Positions 49,230 through 62,529 of a DNA stretch of 64,000 nt are shown here, one piece after another; positions within the stretch are counted from its first letter, which is position 1, and the number at the start of each line of letters is the position of its first letter. Position numbers and translations under genes: made by a program. Source of the stretch: Sipunculus nudus (lineage: Eukaryota; Annelida; Sipuncula; Golfingiida; Sipunculidae); assembly GCA_026874595.1 (NCBI GenBank), contig CM049317.1, forward strand, positions 62,161,118 to 62,225,117, in the 5' to 3' direction. The notes beneath the pieces are model-generated. The model was not told the origin of the DNA, made no database searches, and was given only the letters and a program-made list of their open reading frames with translations.

Positions 49230-50728
49230 GTTCACTTTCCGGGACTGCTGTGTAGCCAGGGCACCCGTCTGTCACCATATGGTTCTTATCAGTGTGTATT
49301 TTTAGGAAAATGCTTCATTTCTGTTGTGATTTTGCCGTAAGCAAAGAATAAGCAAAGCATCAGCAAAGTGTAAGCAAAGGGATTATGCCTTCATAATTGC
49401 TTTTTGGCACCATTTTCTGAAGAAATAATGTATTTTTGGGCTTTGTGGGGGTCTAATAATGTCAGAAATGGTGAAACACTGTAGGTAAATTCTGTTAAAA
49501 TTAGAAAATGGGTCCCAGGAATCAATAAATGACTTTTTTAAAGTAGCAGAATTATACATTTGTGGTTTTGATTGAACGGTATTGCCCTTACTTTTGATAT
49601 TAATGTTCACTAACCGGGACTGCTGTGTAGCCAGGGGACTAGTCTGTTTCCGTATGGGTCATATCAGTGTGTATTTAGAGGAAAATGCTGCATTTCTGTT
49701 GCGATTTTGCCGTAAGCAAAGAATAAGCAAAGCATCAGCAAAGTGTAAGCAAAGGGATTATGCCTTCATAATTGCTTTTTGGCACCATTTTCTGAAGAAA
49801 TAATGTTTTTTAGGTATTGCGGGGGTCTAATAATGTCTGAAATGGTGAAACACTGTAGGTAAATTGTGTTAAAATTGGAAAATGGGTCAAAGAAATCAAT
49901 AAATGACTTTTTTAAAAATAGCAGAATTATACATTTCCGGTTTTGATCGAACGATATTGCCCTTACTTTTGATATTAATGTTCACTAACCGGGACTGCTG
50001 TGTAGCCAGGGGACCCGTCTGTTTCCATATGGGTCATATCAGTGTGTATTTTTAGGAAAATGCTGCATTTCTGTTAAGATTTTGCCATAAGCAAAGAAAA
50101 AGCAAAGCATCAGCAAAGTGTAAGCAAAGGGATTATGCTTTCATAGTTGATTTTTTTCACCATTTTCTGAAGAAATCATGTATTTTTGGACTTTGCGGGG
50201 GTCTAATAATGTCAGAAATGGTAAAACACTGTAGGTAAATTGTGTTAAATTGGAAAATGGGTCCAAGAAATCAATAAATGACTTTTTAAAAATAGCAGAA
50301 TTATACATTATCGGTTTTGATCGAACGATATTGCCCTCACTTTTGATATTAATGTTCACTACGCGGGACTGCTGTGTAGCCAGGGGACCCGTCTGTCACC
50401 ATATGCTTCTTATCAGTGTTTATTTTTAGGAAAATGCTGCATTTCTGTTGTGATTTTGCCGTAAGCACAGAATAAGCAAAGCATCAGCAAAGTGTAAGCA
50501 AAGGGATTATGCCTTCATAATTGCTTTTCGGCACCATTTTCTGAAAAAATAATGTATTTTTCGGCTTTGCGGGGGTCTAATAATGTCAGAAATGGTAAAA
50601 CACTGTAGGTAAATTCTGTTAAAATTAGAAAATGGGTCCCAGGAATCAATAAATGACTTTTTTATAGTAGCAGAATTATACATTTATGGTTTTCATTGAA
50701 CGATATTGCTCTTACTTTTGATATTAAT
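49230..50728. repeat. K cassette, copy 6, with hybrid first monomer
   Basis: Exactly 7,885 bp from copy 5. It shares copy 5's hybrid first monomer, the GGACTAGTCTG core change and TGCTTCATTT. It is a product of the 7,885-bp duplication rather than an independent cassette. Confidence 0.9.
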
Positions 50729-51856
50729 GTTCACTAACCGGGACTGCTGTGTAGCCAGGGGACCCGTCTGTCACCATATGGTTCTTATCAGTGTGTATTT
50801 ATAGGAAAATGCTGCATTTCTGTTGTGATTTTGCCGTAAGCAAAGAATTAGCAAAGCATCAGCAAGGTGTAAGCAAAGGGATTATGCCTTCATAATTGCT
50901 CTTTGGCACCATTTTCTGAAGAAATAATGTATTTTTGGACTTTGCGGGGGTCTAATAATGTCAGAAATGGTAAAACACTGTAGGTAAATTGTGTTAAAAT
51001 TGGAAAATGGGTCCAAGAAATCAATAAATGACTTTTTTAAAAATTGCAGAATTATACATTATCGGTTTTGATCGAACGATATTGCCCTTACTTTTGATAT
51101 TAATGTTCACTTTCCGGGACTGCTGTGTAGCCAGGGGACCCGTCTGTCACCATATGGTTCTTATCAGTGTGTATTTTTAGGAAAATGCTGCATTTCTGTT
51201 GTGATTTTGCCGTAAGCAAAGAATTAGCAAAGCATCAGCAAAGTGTAAGCAAAGGGATTATGCCTTCATAGTTGCTTTTTTTCACCATTTTCTGAAGAAA
51301 TCATGTATTTTCGGACTTTGCGGGGGTCTAATAATGTCAGAAATGGTAAAACATTGTAGGTAAATTGTGTTAAAATTGGAAAATGGGTCAAAGAAATCAA
51401 TAAATGACTTTTTTAAAAATTGCAGAATTATACATTACCGGTTTTGATTGAACAATATTGCCCTTACTTTTGATATTAATGTTCACTAACCGGGACTGCT
51501 GTGTAGCCAGGGGACCCGTCTGTCCCCATACGGGTCATATCAGTGTGTTTTTTTAGGAAAATGCTGCATTTCTGTTGTGATTTTGCCGTAAGCAAAGAAT
51601 TAGCAAAGCATCAGCAAGGTGTAAGCAAAGGGATTATGCCTTCATAATTGCTCTTTGGCACAATTTTCTGAAGAAATAATGTATTTTTGGACTTTGCGGG
51701 GGTCTAATAATGTCTGAAATGGTGAAACACTGTAGGTAAATTGTGTTAAAATTGGAAAATGGGTCAAAGAAATCAATAAATGACTTTTTTAAAAATAGCA
51801 GAATTATACATTTCCGGTTTTGATCGAACGATATTGCCCTTACTTTTGATATTAAT

Positions 51857-52232
51857 GTTCACTAACCGGGACTGCTGTGTAGCCAGGGGACCCGTCTGTT
51901 TCCATATGGGTCATATCAGTGTGTATTTTTAGGAAAATGCTGCATTTCTGTTAAGATTTTGCCATAAGCAAAGAAAAAGCAAAGCATCAGCAAAGTGTAA
52001 GCTAAGGGATTATGCCTACATAGTTGCTTTTTTTCACCATTTTCTGAAGAAATCATGTATTTTTGGACTTTGCGGGGGTCTAATAATGTCAGAAATGGTA
52101 AAACATTGTAGGTAAATTGTGTTAAAATTGGAAAATGGGTCCAATAAATCAATAAATGACTTTTTTAAAAATAGCAGAATTATACATTATCGGTTTTGAT
52201 CGAACGATATTGCCCTTACTTTTGATATTAAT
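51857..52232. repeat. K3/A-type hybrid monomer, second copy
   Basis: Exactly 7,885 bp from the hybrid at 43972 and sharing its private GTAAGCTAAGGG. It therefore descends from the same recombination event, which predates the 7,885-bp duplication. Confidence 0.85.
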
Positions 52233-55200
52233 GTTCACTATCCGGGACTGCTGTGTAGCCAGGGGACCCGTCTGTCAACATTTGGTTCTTATCAGTGTGT
52301 ATTTTTAGGAAAATGCTGCATTTCTGTTGTGATTTTGCCGTAAGCAAAGATTTAGCAAAGCATCAGCAAAGTGTAAGCAAAGGGATTATGCTTTCATAGT
52401 TGATTTTTTCACCATTTTCTGAAGAAATCATGTATTTTTGGACTTTGCGGGGGTCTAATAATGTCAGAAATGGTAAAACACTGTAGGTAAATTGTGTTAA
52501 AATTGGAAAATGGGTCCAAGAAATCAATAAATGACTTTTTAAAAATAGCAGAATTATACATTATCGGTTTTGATCGAACGATATTGCCCTCACTTTTGAT
52601 ATTAATGTTCACTATGCGGGACTGCTGTGTAGCCGGGGGACCCGTCTGTCACCATATGCTTCTTATCAGTGTGTATTTTTAGGAAAATGCTGCATTTCTG
52701 TTGTGATTTTGCCGTAAGCAAAGAATAAGCAAAGCATCAGCAAAGTGTAAGCAAAGGGATTATGCCTTCATAGTTGCTTTTTTTCACCATTTTCTGAAGA
52801 AATAATGTATTTTTGGACTTTGCGATGGTCTAATAATGTCAGAAATGGTAAAACACTGTAGGTAAATTGTGTTAAAATTGGAAAATGGGTCCAATAAATC
52901 AATAAATGACTTTTTTAAAAATTGCAGAATTATACATTACCGGTTTTGATTGAACAATATTGCCCTTACTTTTGATATTAATGTTCACTAACCGGGACTG
53001 CTGTGTAGCCAGGGGACCCGTCTGTCCACATATGGGTCATATCAGTGTGTTTTTTAGGAAAATGCTGCATTTCTTTTGAGATTTTGCCGTAAGCAAAGAA
53101 TTAGCAAAGCATCAGCAAGGTGTAAGCAAAGGGATTATGCCTTCATAATTGCTCTTTGGCACCATTTTCTGAAGAAATCATGTATTTTCGGACTTTGCGG
53201 GAGTCTAATAATGTCAGAAATGGTAAAACATTGTAGGTAAATTGTGTTAAAATTGGAAAATGGGTCAAAGAAATCAATAAATGACTTTTTTAAAAATTGC
53301 AGAATTATACATTACCGGTTTTGATTTAACAATATTGCCCTTACTTTTGATATTAATGTTCACTAACCGGGACTGCTGTGTAGCCAGGGGACCCGTCTGT
53401 CCCCATATGGGTCATATCAGTGTGTTTTTTAGGAAAATGCTGCATTTCTTTTGAGATTTTGCCGTAAGCAAAGAATTAGCAAAGCATCAGCAAGGTGTAA
53501 GCAAAGGGATTATGCCTTCATAATTGCTCTTTGGCACCATTTTCTGAAGAAATAATGTATTTTTGGACTTTGCGGGGGTCTAATAATGTCAGAAATGGTA
53601 AAACACTGTAGGTAAATTGTGTTAAAATTGGAAAATGGGTCCAAGAAATCAATAAATGACTTTTTTAAAAATTGCAGAATTATACATTATCGGTTTTGAT
53701 CGAACGATATTGCCCTTACTTTTGATATTAATGTTCACTTTCCGGGACTGTTGTGTAGCCAGGGGACCCATCTGTCACCATATGGTTCTTATCAGTGTGT
53801 ATTTTTAGGAAAATGCTGCATTTCTGTTGTGATTTTGCCGTAAGCAAAGAATTAGCAAAGCATCAGCAAGGTGTAAGCAAAGGTATTATGCCTTCATAAT
53901 TGCTTTTTGGCACCATTTTCTGAAGAAATAATGTATTTTTGGACTTTGTTGGGGTCTTATAATGTCAGAAATGGTAAAACATTGTAAGTTAATCGTGTTA
54001 AAATGGAAGATGGGTCCAAGAAATCAATAAATGACTTTTTTTAAAAATAGAAGAATTATACATTTGCGGTTTTGATTGAACGATATTGGCCTTACTTTTG
54101 ATATTAATGTTCACCATCCGGGACTGCTGTGTAGCCAGGGGACCCGTCTGTCACCATATGGTTCATATCAGTGTGCATCTTTAGGAAAATGCTGCATTTC
54201 TGTTGTGATTTTGCTGTAAGCAAAGAATGAGCAAAGCATCAGCAAAGTGTAAGCAAAGGGATTATGCCTACATAGTTGCTTTTTTTCACCATTTTCTGAA
54301 GAAATCATGTATTTTTGGACTTTGCGGGGGTCTAATAATGTCAGAAATGGTAAAACATTGTAGGTAAATTGTGTTAAAATTGGAAAATGGGTCCAATAAA
54401 TCAATAAATGACTTTTTTAAAAATAGCAGAATTATACATTATCGGTTTTGATCGAACGATATTGCCCTTACTTTTGATATTAATGTTCACTATGCGGGAC
54501 TGCTGTGTAGCCAGGGGACCCGTCTGTCACCATATGGTTCTTATCAGTGTGTATTTTTAGGAAAATGCTGCATTTCTGTTGTGATTTTGCCGTAAGCAAA
54601 GAATTAGCAAAGCATCAGCAAAGTGTAAGCAAAGGGATTATGCCTTCATAGTTGCTTTTTTTCACCATTTTCTGAAGAAATTATGTATTTTCGGACTTTG
54701 CGGGGGTCTAATAATGTCAGAAATGGTAAAACATTGTAGGTAAATTGTGTTAAAATTGGAAAATGGGTCAAAGAAATCAATAAATGACTTTTTTAAAAAT
54801 TGCAGAATTATACATTTGCGGTTTTGATTGAACAATATTGCCCTTACTTTTGATATTAATGTTCACTAACCGGGACTGCTGTGTAGCCAGGGGACCCGTC
54901 TGTCCCCATATGGGTCATATCAGTGTGTTTTTTAGGAAAATGCTGCATTTCTGTTGTGATTTTGCCGTAAGCAGAGAATTAGCAAAGCATCAGCAAGGTG
55001 TAAGCAAAGGGATTATGCCTTCATAATTGCTCTTTGGCACCATTTTCTGAAGAAATAATGTATTTTTGGACTTTGCAGGGGTCTAGTAATGTCTGAAATG
55101 GTGAAACACTGTAGGTAAATTGTGTTAAAATTGGAAAATGGGTCAAAGAAATCAATAAATGACTTTTTTAAAAATAGCAGAATTATACATTTCCGGTTTT

Positions 55201-55986
55201 GATCGAACGATATTGCCCTTACTTTTGATATTAATGTTCACTAACCGGGACTGCTGTGTAGCCAGGGGACCCGTCTGTCTCCATATGGGTCATATCAGTG
55301 TGTATTTTTAGGAAAATGCTGCATTTCTGTTGTGATTTTGCCGTAAGCAAAGAATAAGCAAAGCATTAGCAAAGTGTAAGCAAAGGGATTATGCTTTCAT
55401 GATTGCTTTTTGGCACAATTTTCTGAAGAAATAATGTATTGTTGGACTTTGCTATGGTCTAATAATGTCAGAAATGGTAAAACACTGTAGGTAAATTGTG
55501 TTAAAATTGGAAAATGGGTCCCAGGAAACAATAAATTACTTTTTTATAGTAGCAGAATTATATATTTGTGGTTTGATTGCACGATATTGCCCTTACTTTT
55601 GATATTAATGTTCACTAACCGGGACTGCTGTGTAGCCAGGGGACCCGTCTGTCCCCATATGGGTCATATCAGTGTGTATTTTTAGGAAAATGCTGCATTT
55701 CTGTTGTGATTTTGCCGTAAGCAAAGAATAAGCAAAGCATCAGCAAAGTGTAAGCAAAGGGATTATGCCTTCATAATTGCTTTTTGGCACCATTTTCTGA
55801 AGAAATAATGTATTTTTTTGGCATTGCGGGGGTCTAATAATGTCAGAAATGGTGAAACACTGTAGGTAAATTGTGTTTAAATTGGAAAATGGGTCAAAGA
55901 AATCTATAAATGACTTTTTTAAAAATAGCAGAATTATACATTTCCGGTTTTGATCGAACGATATTCCACTTACTTTTGATATTAAT

Positions 55987-56457
55987 GTTCACTAACCGGG
56001 ACTGCTGTGTAGCCAGGGGACCCGTCTGTTTCCATATGGGTCATATCAGTGCTTATTTTTAGTAAAATGTTTAATTTCTGTTGTGATTTTACTATAAGCA
56101 AAGAATAAGCAAAGCATAAAAAAAAGTGTAAGCAAAGGGATTATGCCTGCATAGTTGCTTTTTGGCACCATTTTCTGAAGAAATAATGTATTTTTGGACT
56201 TTGCGGGGGTCTAATAATGTCAGAAATGGTAAAACATTGTAGGTAAATTGAGTTAAAATTGGAAAATGGGTCCAATAAATCAATAAATGGCTTTTTTAAA
56301 AATTGCAGAATTTGAAGAAATGGTAAAACACTGTAGATAAATTGTGTTAAAATTGGAAAATGGGTCCAATAAATCAATAAATGACTTTTTTAAAAATTGC
56401 AGAATTATACATTTGCGGTTTTGATTGAACGATATTGCCCTTACTTTTGATATTAAT
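55987..56457. repeat. 471-bp long monomer, copy 5 (right edge of 7,885-bp duplication)
   Basis: Same internal duplication, with AATGGCTTTTTT and GAATTTGAAGAAATGG as private changes at the internal junction. The boundary of the 7,885-bp tandem duplication falls inside it at 56166-56184. Only its left part therefore has a partner in the first copy, at the hybrid monomer 48102-48478. Confidence 0.92.
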
Positions 56458-57964
56458 GTTCACTAACCGGGACTGCTGTGTAGCCAGGGGAACCGTCTGT
56501 TTTCCTATGGGTCATATCAGTGTGTATTTTTAGGAAAATGCTGCATTTCTGTTGTGATTTTGCCGTAAGCAAAAAATAAGCAAAGCATCAACAAAGTGTA
56601 AGCAAAGTGATTATGCCTTCATAATTGCTTTTTTTTCACCATTCTCTGAAGAAATAATGTATTTTTGGACTTTGCGGGGGGGCTTATAATGTCAGAAATG
56701 GTAAAACATTGTAGGTAAATTGTGTTAAAATTGGAAAATGGGTCAAAGAAATCAATAAATGACTTTTTTTGAAAATTGCAGAATTATACATTACCGGTTT
56801 TGATTGAACAATATTGCCCTTACTTTTGATATTAATGTTCACTTACCGGGACTGCTGTGTAGCCAGGGGACCCGTCTGTATCCATATGGGTCATATCAGT
56901 TTGTATTTTTAGGAAAATGCTGCATTTCTGTTGTGATTTTGCCGTAAGCAAAGAATTAGCAAAGCATCAGCAAGGTGTAAGCAAAGGGATTATGCCTTCA
57001 TAATTGCTTTTTGGCACCATTTTCTGAAGAAATAATGTATTTTTGGACTTTGCGCGGGTCTTATAATGTCAGAAATGGTAAAACATTGTAAGTAAATTGT
57101 GTTAAAATTGGAAAATGGGTCCAAGAAATCAATAAATGACTTTTTTAAAAATAGAAGAATTATACATTATCGGTTTTGATCGAACGATATTGCCCTTACT
57201 TTTGATATTAATGTTCACTAAACGGGACTGCTGTGTAGCCAGGGGACCCGTCTGTCCCCATATGGGTCATATTAGTGTGTATTTTTAGGAAAATGCTGCA
57301 TTTCTGTTGTGATTTTGCCGTAAGCAAAGAATAAGCAAAGCATCAGCAAAGTGTAAGCAAAGGGATTATGCCTTCATAGTTGCTTTTTTTCACCATTTTC
57401 TGTAGAAATAATGTATTTTTGGACTTTGCGATGGTCTAATAATGTCAGAAATGGTAAAACACTGTAGGTAAATTGTGTTAAAATTGGAAAATGGGTCCAA
57501 TAAATCAATAAATGACTTTTTTAAAAATTGCAGAATTATACATTACCGGTTTTGATTGAACAATATTGCCCTTACTTTTGATATTAATGTTCACTAACCG
57601 GGACTGCTGTGTAGCCAGGGGACCCGTCTGTCCCCATATGGGTCATATCAGTGTGTTTTTTTAGGAAAATGCTGCATTTCTGTTGTGATTTTGCCGTAAG
57701 CAAAGAATTAGCAAAGCATCAGCAAGGTGTAAGCAAAGGGATTATGCCTTCATAATTGCTCTTTGGCACCATTTTCTGAAAAAAATAATGTATTTTTGGG
57801 CTTTGCGGGGGTCTAATAATGTCAGAAATGGTAAAACACTGTAGGTAAATTCTGTTAAAATTAGAAAATGGGTCCCAGGAATCAATAAATGACTTTTTTA
57901 AAGGAGCAGAATTATACATTTATGGTTTTCATTGAACGATATTGCTCTTACTTTTGATATTAAT

Positions 57965-58340
57965 GTTCACTAACTGGGACTGCTGTGTAGCCAGGGGACC
58001 CGTCTGTCACCATATGGGTCATATCAGTGTGTATTTATAGGAAAATGCTGCATTTCTGTTGTGATTTTGCCGTAAGCAAAGAATTAGCAAAGCATCAGCA
58101 AGGTGTAAGCAAAGGGATTATGCCTTCATAGTTGCTTTTTTTCACCATTTTCTGTAGAAATAATGTATTTTTGGACTTTGCGATGGTCTAATAATGTCAG
58201 AAATGGTAAAACACTGTAGGTAAATTGTGTTAAAATTGGAAAATGGGTCCAATAAATCAATAAATGACTTTTTTAAAAATTGCAGAATTATACATTACCG
58301 GTTTTGATTGAACAATATTGCCCTTGCTTTTGATATTAAT
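57965..58340. repeat. T2/A-type hybrid monomer closing a 752-bp dimer duplication
   Basis: The left part is T2 (CACCATATGGGTC, ATTTATAGG, T2-specific G at 58103). The right part repeats the monomer two units upstream, including the rare TTTTCTGTAGAAATAATG found only at 57401 and 58153 (752 bp apart) and the GCGATGGTC marker. The switch lies in 58104-58130. Only one T1 and one partial T2 are present here, an isolated patch of trimer-type sequence in the right-hand A-type domain. Confidence 0.85.
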
Positions 58341-59466
58341 GTTCACTAACCGGGACTGCTGTGTAGCCAGGGGACCCGTCTGTCCCCATATGGGTCATAT
58401 CAGTGTGTTTTTTAGGAAAATGCTGCATTTCTTTTGAGATTTTGCCTTAAGCAAAGAATTAGCAAAGCATCAGCAAGGTGTAAGCAAAGGGATTATGCCT
58501 TCATAATTGCTCTTTGGCACCATTTTCTGAAGAAATCATGTATTTTCGGACTTTGCGGGGGTCTAATAATGTCAGAAATGGTAAAACATTGTAGGTAAAT
58601 TGTGTTAAAATTGGAAAATGGGTCAAAGAAATCAATAAATGACTTTTTTAAAAATTGCAGAATTATACATTACCGGTTTTGATTGAACAATATTGCCCTT
58701 ACTTTTGATATAAATGTTCACTAACCGGGACTGCTGTGTAGCGAGGGGACCCGTCTGTCCCCATATGGGTCATATCAGTGTGTTTTTTAGGAAAATGCTG
58801 CATTTCTTTTGAGATTTTGCCGTAAGCAAAGAATTAGCAAAGCATCAGCAAGGTGTAAGCAAAGGGATTATGCCTTCATAATTGCTCTTTGGCACCATTT
58901 TCTGAAGAAATAATGTATTTTTGGACTTTGCGGGGGTCTAATAATGTCAGAAATGGTAAAACACTGTAGGTAAATTGTGTTAAAATTGGAAAATGGGTCC
59001 AAGAAATCAATAAATGACTTTTTTAAAAATTGCAGAATTATACATTTTCGGTTTTGATCGAACGATATTGCCCTTACTTTTGATATTAATGTTCACTTTC
59101 CGGGACTGCTGTGTAGCCAGGGGACCCGTCTGTCACCATATGGTTCTTATCAGTGTGTATTTTTAGGAAAATGCTGCATTTCTGTTGTGATTTTGCCGTA
59201 AGCAAAGAATTAGCAAAGCATCAGCAAAGTGTAAGCAAAGGGATTATGCCTTCATAGTTGCTTTTTTTCACCATTTTCTGAAGAAATCATGTATTTTCGG
59301 ACTTTGCGGGGGTCTAATAATGTCAGAAATGGTAAAACACTGTAGGTAAATTGTGTTAAAATTGGAAAATGGGTCCAAGAAATCAATAAATGAATTTTTT
59401 AAAAATTACAGAATTATACATTATCGGTTTTGATCGAACGATATTGCCCTTACTTTTGATATTAAT

Positions 59467-61066
59467 GTTCACTTTCCGGGACTGTTGTGCAGCCAGGGGA
59501 CCCATCTGTCACCATATGGTTCTTATCAGTGTGTATTTTTAGAAAAATGCTGCATTTCTGTTGTGATTTTGCCGTAAGCAAAGAATTAGCAAAGCATCAG
59601 CAAGGTGTAAGCAAAGGTATTATGCCTTCATAATTGCTTTTTGGCACCATTTTCTGAAGAAATAATGTATTTTTGGACTTTGTGGGGGTCTTATAATGTC
59701 AGAAATGGTAAAACATTGTAAGTTAATCGTGTTAAAATGGAAGATGGGTCCAAGAAATCAATAAATGACTTTTTTTAAAAATAGAAGAATTATACATTTG
59801 CGGTTTTGATTGAACGATATTGGCCTTACTTTTGATATTAATGTTCACTATCCGGGACTGCTGTGTAGCCAGGGGACCCGTCTGTCACCATATGGTTCAT
59901 ATCAGTGTGCATTTTTAGGAAAATGCTGCATTTCTGTTGTGATTTTGCTGTAAGCAAAGAATAAGCAAAGCATCAGCAAAGTGTAAGCAAAGGGATTATG
60001 CCTACATAGTTGCTTTTTTTCACCATTTTCTGAAGAAATCATGTATTTTTGGACTTTGCGGGGGTCTAATAATGTCAGAAATGGTAAAACATTGTAGGTA
60101 AATTGTGTTAAAATTGGAAAATGGGTCCAATAAATCAATAAATGACTTTTTTAAAAATAGCAGAATTATACATTATCGGTTTTGATCGAACGATATTGCC
60201 CTTACTTTTGATATTAATGTTCACTATGCGGGACTGCTGTGTAGCCAGGGGACCCGTCTGTCACCATTTGGGTCATATCAGTGTGTATTTTTAGGAAAAT
60301 GCTGCATTTCTGTTGTGATTTTGCCGTAAGCAAAGAATAAGCAAAGCATCAGCAAAGTGTAAGCAAAGGGATTATGCCTTCATAATTGCTTTTTGGCACC
60401 ATTTTCTGAAGAAATAATGTATTTTTTTGGCATTGCGGGGGTCTAATAATGTCAGAAATGGTGAAACACTGTAGGTAAATTGTGTTTAAATTGGAAAATG
60501 GGTCAAAGAAATCTATAAATGACTTTTTTAAAAATAGCAGAATTATACATTTCCGGTTTTGATCGAACGATATTGCTCTTACTTTTGATATTAATGTTCA
60601 CTAACCGGGACTGCTGTGTAGCCAGGGGACCCGTCTGTTTCCATTTGGGTCATATCAGTGCTTATTTTTAGTAATATGTTTAATTTCTGTTGTGATTTTA
60701 CTATAAGCAAAGAATAAGCAAAGCATAAAAAAAAGTGTAAGCAAAGGGATTATGCCTGCATAGTTGCTTTTTGGCACCATTTTCTGAAGAAATAATGTAT
60801 TTTTGGACTTTGCGGGGGTCTATTAATGTCAGAAATGGTAAAACATTGTAGGTATATTGAGTTAAAATTGGAAAATGGGTCCAATAAATCAATAAATGAC
60901 TTTTTTAAAAATTGCAGAATTTGCAGAAATGGTAAAACACTGTAGATAAATTGTGTTTAAATTGGAAAATGGGTCCAATAAATCAATAAATGACTTTTTT
61001 AAAAATTGCAGAATTATACATTTGCGGTTTTGATTGAACGATATTGCCCTTACTTTTGATATTAAG
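59467..61066. repeat. 1.6-kb four-monomer block (L), copy 3
   Basis: A third copy lies about 47.9 kb from copy 2 and is the same 1,600-bp length as copy 1. It shares the TTGTGCAGCC core variant with copy 2, so it is closer to copy 2. The similarity continues beyond the block: 61067-62190 follows the order of 13171-14290. This shows that the two ends of the window belong to the same HOR lineage, split by the trimer and K domains. Confidence 0.85.
60596..61066. repeat. 471-bp long monomer, copy 6
   Basis: Same internal duplication. Private changes include CTATTAATGTC, GGTATATTGAG and an altered 3' end, ATTAAGGTTCAC for ATTAATGTTCAC, which slightly breaks the usual landmark at the next monomer start. 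Confidence 0.92.
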
Positions 61067-62529
61067 GTTCACTAACCGGGACTGCTGTGTAGCCAGGGGA
61101 CCCGTCTGTTTTCCTATGGGTCATATCAGTGTGTATTTTTAGGAAAATGCTGCATTTCTGTTGTGATTTTGCCGTAAGCAAAAAATAAGCAAAGCATCAA
61201 CAAAGTGTAAGCAAAGTGATTATGCCTTCATAATTGCTTTTTTTTCACCATTCTCTGAAGAAATAATGTATTTTTGGACTTTGCGGGGGGGCTTATAATG
61301 TCAGAAATGGTAAAACATTGTAGGTAAATTGTGTTAAAATTGGAAAATGGGTCAAAGAAATCAATAAATGACTTTTTTTGAAAATTGCAGAATTATACAT
61401 TACCGGTTTTGATTGAACAATATTGCCCTTACTTTTGATATTAATGTTCACTTACCGGGACTGCTGTGTAGCCAGGGGACCCGTCTGTATCCATATGGGT
61501 CATATCAGTTTGTATTTTTAGGAAAATGCTGCATTTCTGTTGTGATTTTGCCGTAAGCAAAGAATTAGCAAAGCATCAGCAAGGTGTAAGCAAAGGGATT
61601 ATGCCTTCATAATTGCTTTTTGGCACCATTTTCTGAAGAAATAATGTATTTTTGGACGTTGCACGGGTCTTATAATGTCAGAAATGGTAAAACATTGTAA
61701 GTAAATTGTGTTAACATTGGAAAATTGGTCCAAGAAATCAATAAATGGCTTTTTTTAAAAATAGAAGAATTATACATTATCGGTTTTGATCGAACGATAT
61801 TGCCCTTACTTTTGATATTAATGTTCACTAACCGGGACTGCTGTGTAGCCAGGGGACCCGTCTGTCCCCATATGGGTCATATTAGTGTGTATTTTTAGGA
61901 AAATGCTGCATTTCTGTTGTGATTTTGCCGTAAGCAAAGAATAAGCAAAGCATCAGCAAAGTGTAAGCAAAGGGATTATGCCTTCATAGTTGCTTTTTTT
62001 CACCATTTTCTGAAGAAATAATGTATTTTTGGACTTTGCGATGGTCTAATAATGTCAGAAATGGTAAAACACTGTAGGTAAATTGTGTTAAAATTGGAAA
62101 ATGGGTCCAATAAATCAATAAATGACTTTTTTAAAAATTGCAGAATTATACATTACCGGTTTTGATTGAACAATATTGCCCTTACTTTTGATATTAATGT
62201 TCACTAACCGGGACTGCTTTGTAGCCAGGGGACCCGTCTGTCCCCATATGGGTCATATCAGTGTGTTTTTTAGGAAAATGCTGCATTTCTTTTGAGATTT
62301 TGCCGTAAGCAAAGAATTAGCAAAGCATCAGCAAGGTGTAAGCAAAGGGATTATGCCTTCATAATTGCTCTTTGGCACCATTTTCTGAAGAAATAATGTA
62401 TTTTTGGACTTTGCGGGGGTCTAATAATGTCAGAAATGGTAAAACACTGTAGGTAAATTGTGTTAAAATTGGAAAATGGGTCCAAGAAATCAATAAATGA
62501 CTTTTTTAAAAATTGCAGAATTATACATT

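Larger units (their letters stand above)
48281..56165. repeat. 7,885-bp tandem duplication (21 monomers), copy 2
   Basis: Copy 2 starts inside the hybrid monomer 48102-48478 and ends inside the 471-bp monomer at 55987. The breakpoint is confined to the 19 bases CACCATTTTCTGAAGAAAT, identical at 40396-40414, 48281-48299 and 56166-56184. This is the expected product of an unequal crossover between a T3 monomer and a long monomer 21 units apart. The copies are virtually identical, making this among the youngest events in the window. Confidence 0.92.
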
